Shown: in pieces, positions 58,666 through 64,000 of the stretch | Position numbering within the stretch: position 1 is the first letter of the stretch | How the letters are laid out: each line of letters starts with the position of its first letter | Source: Rhodobiaceae bacterium | GTDB taxonomy: Bacteria; Pseudomonadota; Alphaproteobacteria; Rhizobiales; NORP267 | Direction: 5' to 3' | DNA length: 64,000 nt | Assembly: GCA_020441905.1 (NCBI GenBank) | Contig: JAGRLG010000043.1 | Coordinates: 1-64,000, forward strand | Notes under the pieces: model-generated | The model's database searches: none | What the model saw: only the letters and a program-made list of their open reading frames with translations | What the model was told of the DNA's origin: nothing | Program-made: the position numbers and the translations under genes

Positions 58666-59274
58666 ATGTTTACCGGAATAGTGACCGATGTCGGCAAGGT
58701 CGAGGAGATCGAGGAACGCCCCGGCGGCGACCGCAGGCTGCGCATCTCCGCCAGCTACGATCCCGCCAGCCTGGAGATCGGTTGTTCGATCGCCTGCGCC
58801 GGTGCCTGCCTGACCGTGATCGAGTTCGCGCCCAGGGATGGCGGCGTTCAGTTCCTCGTCGAGGCTTCCAACGAAACCTTGCAGCAGACCTCGCTTGGCG
58901 GCTGGAAGGTGGGGACGCGGGTCAATCTGGAGCGTGCGCTGGCGATGGGCACCGAGCTTGGCGGCCATCTCGTCACCGGCCATGTCGATGGCCTCGCCGA
59001 GGTCGTCGAACGGCGCCCCGACGGCGATTCGGAACGCTTCGTTTTTCGCGTGCCGGAGAAGCTGGCGCCCTATATAGCAGGCAAGGGTTCGGTGGCGCTG
59101 GACGGCACCTCGCTGACGGTCAATGAATGCGGCCGTCTCGATTTCGGGGTCAATTTCATTCCCCATACCCTGACCGTGACCACGTGGGGCGAACGCCAGG
59201 TCGGCGACAGGATCAATCTGGAGATCGACCTTCTGGCCCGTTATGTCGCCCGGTTGATGGAATTCAAGGACTGA
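58666..59274 (+). CDS. ribE: Riboflavin synthase alpha chain
   Basis: A 202-aa protein with two lumazine-binding-domain halves: MFTGIVTDVGKVEEIEERPG at the start of the first, ASNETLQQTSLGGWKVGTRV between, and the second half beginning with LVTGHVDGLAEV. It dismutates two 6,7-dimethyl-8-ribityllumazine molecules to riboflavin. ATG 58666 has GAGG (58659-58662) and lies 6 nt after ribD, so the two are coupled. Confidence 0.95.
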   Translation: MFTGIVTDVGKVEEIEERPGGDRRLRISASYDPASLEIGCSIACAGACLTVIEFAPRDGGVQFLVEASNETLQQTSLGGWKVGTRVNLERALAMGTELGGHLVTGHVDGLAEVVERRPDGDSERFVFRVPEKLAPYIAGKGSVALDGTSLTVNECGRLDFGVNFIPHTLTVTTWGERQVGDRINLEIDLLARYVARLMEFKD

Positions 59275-59321
59275 CACGGCGATTGCGCCGCAACCCAAGA
59301 CTACGGAACGGACCGAAAAGC

Positions 59322-59765
59322 ATGACGCGCAAGGCGCCGAAACTGTTGATTATCGAGGCCCGCTTTTACGGTGATCTCGCCGACGAGCTGGTGCGCGGCG
59401 CCATCCGGGCCATCGAGGAGGCCGGCGCCACGTTCGAGCGCGTCTCGGTGCCCGGCGTGCTGGAGATTCCGGCCGCGCTGGCCTATGCCGTGGAGTCCGG
59501 CGGCCATGACGGCTATGTGCTGCTGGGCTGCGTCATCCGCGGCGAAACTAGCCATTACGACATTGTGGCCGTGGAGTCGGCGAGGGCCGCGATGGACCTG
59601 GCGGTGCGCCATCGCCTGGCGCTGGGCAACGGCATCCTGACGGTGGAAAACGGCGACCAGGCCTGGGCGCGCGCGCGCGTCGAGGAGAAGAACAAGGGCG
59701 CGGCGGCAGCCCAGGCCGCTCTGGCCATGGTGAAATTGCGCGCGCAGATGGAGCCGTCCCGGTGA
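59322..59765 (+). CDS. ribH: 6,7-dimethyl-8-ribityllumazine synthase
   Basis: A 147-aa lumazine synthase that makes the direct substrate of riboflavin synthase. The core ARFYGDLADELVRGAIRAIE, SVPGVLEIPAALAYAVE and CVIRGETSHYDIVAVESARA, with the catalytic His, is intact, and EKNKGAAAAQAALAM closes the subunit. The stop overlaps the GTG start of nusB (GTGA), so the two are translationally coupled. Confidence 0.95.
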   Translation: MTRKAPKLLIIEARFYGDLADELVRGAIRAIEEAGATFERVSVPGVLEIPAALAYAVESGGHDGYVLLGCVIRGETSHYDIVAVESARAAMDLAVRHRLALGNGILTVENGDQAWARARVEEKNKGAAAAQAALAMVKLRAQMEPSR

Positions 59766-60259
59766 GCGAGCCGGCCAAGGGAAAGAAGGGCGGCGCCCGC
59801 CGGGCAAGGGGCAAATCGCGCTCCCTGTCCCGCCTTGGCGCCATTCAGGCGCTGTACCAGATGGACCTTGCCGGAACCGGCCTCACCGACCTGTGCGACG
59901 AGTTCGAGGCCCTTCGCCTCGGGCGCGATGTCGAGGGCAGGGAAATCGGAACCGCCGACGGCGCCTTTTTCCGCGATCTGGTGACCGGCGTCGTGCGCGA
60001 GCAGCGGGTCATCGACCCGCAGATCAATTCCCATCTCGCCAGCGGCTGGCAGCTGACCCGGCTCGATTCGACCCTGCGCGCGATCCTGCGCGCCGGCGCC
60101 TACGAATTGCGTTTCCGTACCGACGTGCCGCCCCGCGTCGTCCTCGATGAATATGTCGAACTGGCCCACGCCTTTTTCGAAGGCGAGGAACCGGGGGTGG
60201 TCAATGCCGTGCTCGACAAGATCGCCCATGCCGGGCGGGCCGGCGAAATGGCGGGCTGA
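59762..60259 (+). CDS. nusB: Transcription antitermination factor NusB
   Basis: RNA-binding factor (165 aa) for rRNA antitermination with NusE (S10). After a basic N-terminal extension (residues 1-25) the helical NusB core begins with RLGAIQALYQMDLAG and ends with ELAHAFFEGEEPGVVNAVLDK. The start is GTG 59762, overlapping the ribH stop by 4 nt. ribH-nusB-thiL is a very common order. Confidence 0.94.
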   Translation: MSEPAKGKKGGARRARGKSRSLSRLGAIQALYQMDLAGTGLTDLCDEFEALRLGRDVEGREIGTADGAFFRDLVTGVVREQRVIDPQINSHLASGWQLTRLDSTLRAILRAGAYELRFRTDVPPRVVLDEYVELAHAFFEGEEPGVVNAVLDKIAHAGRAGEMAG

Positions 60260-60280
60260 ACACCAACTGGCGAAGCGGGA

Positions 60281-61315
60281 ATGAGCAAGAAGGGCGGCAG
60301 GCGAAATCGCGAGGAGACGACGTCCGCCCGCCCCGGCGAAAGCGAACTCATCGCGCGCTATTTCGCTCCTCTTGCCACCGCGCCCGGCGCCCGCAAGCTC
60401 ATCGACGATGCCGCTTCACTTGGCCTCGAACCGGGCCGGGAACTGGTCGTGACCGTGGACATGGTGGTGGCCGGGGTCCATTTCCTCAGCACCGATCCCC
60501 CGGCGACCGTTGCCCGCAAGGCGCTGCGGGTCAACCTGTCGGATCTGGCCGCCAAGGCGGCCGCGCCCGTCGGCTATCTGCTCGCCCTCGCCCTGCCAGG
60601 CGACTGGACGGAAACCTGGCTGGCGGAATTTTCCGCCGCCCTGGCCGACGAGCAGATGCGTTTCGGTCTTTCGCTTTACGGCGGCGATACCGTGCGCAGC
60701 GCCGGCGCGCTGTCGCTGTCCGTCACCGCCTTCGGCACGGTCGAACAGGGCCGCATGCTGCGCCGCGACGCGGCGCAGGCTGAGGGCCGCGTGCTGGTCA
60801 GCGGCACCGTCGGCGACGCTGCGCTGGGCCTCAAGCTGGCGCTCGGCCAGGCCGATGCGGCGAAATGGGGCCTGAGCCGCGAGGAAGAAGCCTTCCTGCG
60901 CGACCGCTATGCCTGTCCGCGCCCGCGTCTGGGCCTTGTCGAGGCGCTGCGCCGCCATGCCGCCGCCGCCATGGATGTCTCCGACGGCCTGGTTGGCGAT
61001 CTGGAAAAGATGTGCGCCGCGTCCGGCGTTTCGGCGCGGATCGAGGTTTCCCGCCTGCCTTTGTCTTCCGCCGCGCGCAAGGCGCTGGCCGCCGATCCGG
61101 GCCTCGTCGAGGCCATACTCGGCGGCGGCGACGACTATGAAATCCTCGCCTGCGTGCCCGCGGCGCAGGCGGACGTCTACCGCGCGGCGGCGCGCGAAGC
61201 TGGCATCGAAGTCGCCGATATCGGTGTTTTTGCGCCAGCCGGGCACGGGGTGAGTGTCGTCGGCGCCGATGGCGCGCCGGTAAAGCTTTCACGGCCCTCA
61301 TATTCTCACTTTTGA
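60281..61315 (+). CDS. thiL: Thiamine-monophosphate kinase
   Basis: ATP-dependent kinase (344 aa) that makes thiamine diphosphate. It is of the AIR-synthase-like fold: the metal/ATP motif TVDMVVAGVHF and ARKALRVNLSDLAAKAA, the second GGDTVRSAG, and AMDVSDGLVGDLEKMC with the GGGDDYEIL loop near the end. ATG 60281 is 21 nt after nusB. Confidence 0.94.
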   Translation: MSKKGGRRNREETTSARPGESELIARYFAPLATAPGARKLIDDAASLGLEPGRELVVTVDMVVAGVHFLSTDPPATVARKALRVNLSDLAAKAAAPVGYLLALALPGDWTETWLAEFSAALADEQMRFGLSLYGGDTVRSAGALSLSVTAFGTVEQGRMLRRDAAQAEGRVLVSGTVGDAALGLKLALGQADAAKWGLSREEEAFLRDRYACPRPRLGLVEALRRHAAAAMDVSDGLVGDLEKMCAASGVSARIEVSRLPLSSAARKALAADPGLVEAILGGGDDYEILACVPAAQADVYRAAAREAGIEVADIGVFAPAGHGVSVVGADGAPVKLSRPSYSHF

Positions 61316-61371
61316 CTGGCCTTTTGGCCATGGCGCCTGTTCACTCTGACCAAAAAGGGATTCCGGCGCAG

Positions 61372-62598
61372 ATGACCGCCACCACCGAAGATCGCCTCCG
61401 GCACATGAATGACGACGCCAGGGCGCGGCGCAATGCGCGCCTGCTGGCCATCGGCCAGGCCCTCGGCGGCTCGGGCTCGGTCATCATCATTTCGTCCGGC
61501 GGCATCATTGGCCACATGCTGGCCGAGGAAAAGGCGCTCGCGACCCTTCCCGTCACCTGCTACATCCTCGGCACCGCGCTTTCGACCCTGCCGGTCAATC
61601 TGATGATGCGGCGCCTTGGCCGGCGTGCCGGCTATATGTTCGGCGCCGCCACCGGCATCGTGGCCGCGCTGGTTGCCGCCTATGCCATCCATGTCGGCAG
61701 TTTCTGGCTGTTCGCGCTGGGCACCCTGCTCGTCGGCCCCTATTGGGCGCAGGTGCAGAGCTATCGATTCGCCGCCGCCGACCTCGCCAGCGACCGATTC
61801 GTCGCCAAGGCGATTTCCTGGGTGCTGGTGGGAGGCATTGCCTCGGCGGTCATCGGCCCCCAGGTGGTGATCTGGACCAAGGATCTTTTCCCGCCCTTCC
61901 TGTTCCTCGGCACCTTTTCCGCCTCCGCCGTGCTGGCGTTCATGGCGCTGATATTGATGAGCCGCATCGATATCCCCAGGCCGGCGCCGCCGGCGCCGGG
62001 GGATGGCGCCCGCCCGCTTTCCGCCATCATGGCCCAGCCGCGTTTCGTCGTCTCCGCCGGCTGCGGTGCCGTCTCCTTCGCCTCGATGAGCCTGGTGATG
62101 ACGGCGACCCCGCTGGCCATGGTCGGCTGCGGCCTGTCGGCGGACATGGCGGCGCTGGGCATCCAGTGGCATGTGCTGGCGATGTTCGCGCCGAGTTTCA
62201 TCACCGGTCGGCTAATCGGCAGGTTCGGCAAGGAGAAAATCGTCGCCGCCGGCCTGGTTTCGCTCTCGGTGTCGGCCGTCATCGCCATTTCCGGCTTGAG
62301 CGTCTGGCACTTCTGGGCCGCGCTAGTGTTTCTCGGCCTGGGGTGGAATTTCGGCTTCATCGGCGCTACCGCAATGCTCACCGACTGCTATCTTCCGGTG
62401 GAGAGAAACAAGGTCCAGGGCATGAACGATTTTCTCGTCTTCGGCCTCAATGCGGTGGCTTCGTTCTCTTCCGGCGTTCTGCTCAATCTGGCCGGATGGA
62501 CGGCGGTCAACCTGATCGTTTTCCCGCCCGTCATCCTCTGCATCGCGGCGCTGCTCTGGCTGGCCGGCACGCGCAACCGCGCGCTTTTGCCCGAATAA
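61372..62598 (+). CDS. Major facilitator superfamily transporter
   Basis: A 408-aa membrane transporter with about 12 hydrophobic segments. The MFS pattern is visible as MMRRLGRRAGYMFGAA after the second segment and a related TGRLIGRFGKEKI in the second half. No substrate can be named; it could export small molecules. The frame is open from 61312, but ATG 61372 (MTATTEDRLRHMNDDARARR) with AAAAGGGA upstream is the most likely start, after thiL. Confidence 0.88.
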   Translation: MTATTEDRLRHMNDDARARRNARLLAIGQALGGSGSVIIISSGGIIGHMLAEEKALATLPVTCYILGTALSTLPVNLMMRRLGRRAGYMFGAATGIVAALVAAYAIHVGSFWLFALGTLLVGPYWAQVQSYRFAAADLASDRFVAKAISWVLVGGIASAVIGPQVVIWTKDLFPPFLFLGTFSASAVLAFMALILMSRIDIPRPAPPAPGDGARPLSAIMAQPRFVVSAGCGAVSFASMSLVMTATPLAMVGCGLSADMAALGIQWHVLAMFAPSFITGRLIGRFGKEKIVAAGLVSLSVSAVIAISGLSVWHFWAALVFLGLGWNFGFIGATAMLTDCYLPVERNKVQGMNDFLVFGLNAVASFSSGVLLNLAGWTAVNLIVFPPVILCIAALLWLAGTRNRALLPE

Positions 62599-62690
62599 TC
62601 AGTCCCGCCCGGCGGTGCCCCCAGCGGTGCCCAAAGTGTCTACTCGCTGCGTGTTGCGTTGGCGCGACAATTTTGGCATGTTCCGCGCGG

Positions 62691-62704
62691 CCCGGCATGC
62701 CGGG
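62691..62704. promoter_or_regulatory. 14-bp palindrome before hppA
   Basis: CCCGGCATGCCGGG is a perfect 14-bp palindrome about 97 bp upstream of the hppA start. Its GC-rich nature and lack of a T-run make it a possible operator, but chance is not excluded. The surrounding 200 bp also has a repeated GCGGTGCCC near 62613-62632. Confidence 0.3.
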
Positions 62705-62800
62705 GGCGATATTTAATTCATGCGCGTTGCGCGCAAATTCGGGGCATGCGGCATCACGCCGTTGCTACAGGGCGTTTTACACAACAACAGGAACGGATTC

Positions 62801-64000
62801 ATGGATACCGCGATTTGGGTGATCATCGCCTGCGGCGCGCTGTCGATCGTCTATGGCATTTGGGCCATTCAGTCGGTCATGGCGTCGGACGCCGGCACCA
62901 AGCGCATGCAGGAGATCGCAGGCGCCATTCAGGAAGGCGCGACAGCCTATCTGACACGTCAGTACACGATGATCGGCATCGCCGGCGTCGTCATCTTCGC
63001 TCTCGTCACCTATCTGCTGTCGCTGCCGGTCGGCATCGGCTTCTTGATCGGTGCGACGCTGTCGGGACTTGCCGGCTTCATCGGCATGCTGGTGTCGGTG
63101 CGCGCCAATGTGCGCACCACCCAGGCGGCGAGCCAGAGCCTTGCCGCCGGCCTGGCCATTGCCTTCCGCGCCGGCGCCGTGACCGGCATGCTGGTGGCCG
63201 GCCTCGCCCTGCTCGGCGTTGCCGTCTACTACGCGGTTCTGACCATGGGTCTCGGCTTCGAAACCGGTGACCGCACCCTGATCGACGCGCTGGTGGCGCT
63301 GGGCTTCGGCGCCTCGCTGATCTCCATCTTCGCCCGTCTTGGCGGCGGTATCTTCACCAAGGGCGCCGACGTTGGCGGCGATCTGGTGGGCAAGGTCGAG
63401 GCCGGCATTCCCGAGGATGATCCGCGCAACCCGGCCACCATCGCCGACAATGTCGGCGACAATGTCGGCGACTGCGCCGGCATGGCCGCCGATCTGTTCG
63501 AAACCTATGCGGTGACGGTTGTTGCCACGATGGTGCTGGCGTCGATCTTCTTCGCCGGCGCGGCGACGCTGGGCTGGATCATGCTCTATCCGCTGGCCAT
63601 CGGCGCCGCCTGCGTGGTGACCTCGATCATCGGCACCTTCTTCGTCCGTCTCGGCTCCAGCCAGTCGATCATGGGCGCGCTGTACAAGGGCTTCGTTGCC
63701 ACCGCCATCCTGTCCCTCATCGTGCTGTGGCCGGTGACCGACATGATCATCGGCATGAACGAGACCCTGACCACCACCGGCGGCAAGTCCTTCAGCGGCC
63801 TTGACCTCTATATCTGCGGCGTCGCCGGCCTTGTCATCACCGGCCTCATCATCTGGATCACCGAATACTACACCGGCACCAATTATCGCCCGGTGCAGTC
63901 CATTTCGGCTGCCTCCCAGACTGGCCATGGCACCAACGTCATCCAGGGCCTGGCGATTTCCATGGAAGCCACCGCGCTTCCGGCCATCGTCATCATCGCC
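62801..64000 (+). CDS. hppA: Membrane-bound proton-translocating pyrophosphatase (partial)
   Basis: The first 400 codons of an H+-pumping inorganic pyrophosphatase run to the window end. N-terminal membrane helices are followed by the substrate-binding loop [14 protein letters not shown] and then [19 protein letters not shown], the diagnostic motif with the metal-binding Asp residues. It recovers energy from pyrophosphate as a proton gradient in the inner membrane. ATG 62801 has AGGAACGG upstream. The C-terminal part with the potassium-dependence residue is beyond the window. Confidence 0.95.
   Translation, partial: MDTAIWVIIACGALSIVYGIWAIQSVMASDAGTKRMQEIAGAIQEGATAYLTRQYTMIGIAGVVIFALVTYLLSLPVGIGFLIGATLSGLAGFIGMLVSVRANVRTTQAASQSLAAGLAIAFRAGAVTGMLVAGLALLGVAVYYAVLTMGLGFETGDRTLIDALVALGFGASLISIFARLGGGIFTKGADVGGDLVGKVEAGIPEDDPRNPATIADNVGDNVGDCAGMAADLFETYAVTVVATMVLASIFFAGAATLGWIMLYPLAIGAACVVTSIIGTFFVRLGSSQSIMGALYKGFVATAILSLIVLWPVTDMIIGMNETLTTTGGKSFSGLDLYICGVAGLVITGLIIWITEYYTGTNYRPVQSISAASQTGHGTNVIQGLAISMEATALPAIVIIA

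Noticed and set aside
62590-62800. Sigma-54 promoter near TGGCATG before hppA
   Set aside because: The second element with TGC at the right spacing is missing.

Overview
Organism and evidence. The window is a high-GC chromosomal segment from an alphaproteobacterium, most likely of the order Hyphomicrobiales (Rhizobiales). The support is the gene order and families. From about 28 kb to the end there is the long rhizobial-type housekeeping array slt - dapA - smpB - uracil-DNA glycosylase - NYN - folK - rpoZ - rsh - pyrE - DUF2062 - acpS - lepB - rnc - era - recO - parC - bpt - RDD - hemB - ldtR - ldtP - glyA - nrdR - ribD - ribE - ribH - nusB - thiL - MFS - hppA. A porin of the RopA/Omp2b family and a single bifunctional RelA/SpoT homolog also fit. 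No phage, transposase, integrase or CRISPR array was seen. Layout, 1-5.4 kb: the end of sufB, then sufC, sufD, sufS and a DUF59 (SufT) gene, a small secreted protein, an A-type Fe-S carrier and a TfoX-like protein, that is, a SUF iron-sulfur assembly locus. Layout, 5.5-15.3 kb: a GGDEF protein, a RhlE-like DEAD-box helicase, a long gene-free stretch that ends in an orphan terminator, an EEP-fold protein, parE, a thioredoxin-fold protein, an unrecognised exported protein and a glutathione transferase. Layout, 15.6-27 kb (the most accessory part): a Sel1-like protein, tRNA-Ser(GCT), a 1015-residue exported protein with Cys-bounded helical modules and three C-terminal CxC-type repeats that I cannot assign, a zinc ribbon, a ferredoxin/flavoprotein pair resembling the AprB/AprA subunits of adenylylsulfate reductase, an exported FG-GAP protein, an acyl-CoA synthetase and an abundant-type porin with a structured leader. 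Layout, 27-64 kb: the conserved array, interrupted by two tandem SLC13/RCK transporter paralogs between bpt and RDD. How the genes work together: SUF Fe-S assembly; cell-wall turnover and cross-linking (slt, ldtP and its MarR-type regulator gene ldtR); stringent response and transcription (rpoZ, rsh); RNA processing and ribosome assembly (rnc, era, smpB, nusB, rhlE); chromosome decatenation (parE, parC); riboflavin, folate, thiamine, heme, lysine and pyrimidine biosynthesis. Best leads: the 1015-aa Cys-repeat exported protein beside tRNA-Ser, the AprAB-like redox pair without visible sulfate-activation partners, a NYN (LabA-like) gene intact except for one in-frame TGA, CtrA-like and palindromic sites in the ldtR and ldtP promoters, the orphan terminator after tandem hairpins at 8.7-8.9 kb, the porin leader hairpin, and a recurring pattern of 12-17 bp tandem micro-repeats at gene edges. 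All assignments come from reading the sequence; no database search was possible.
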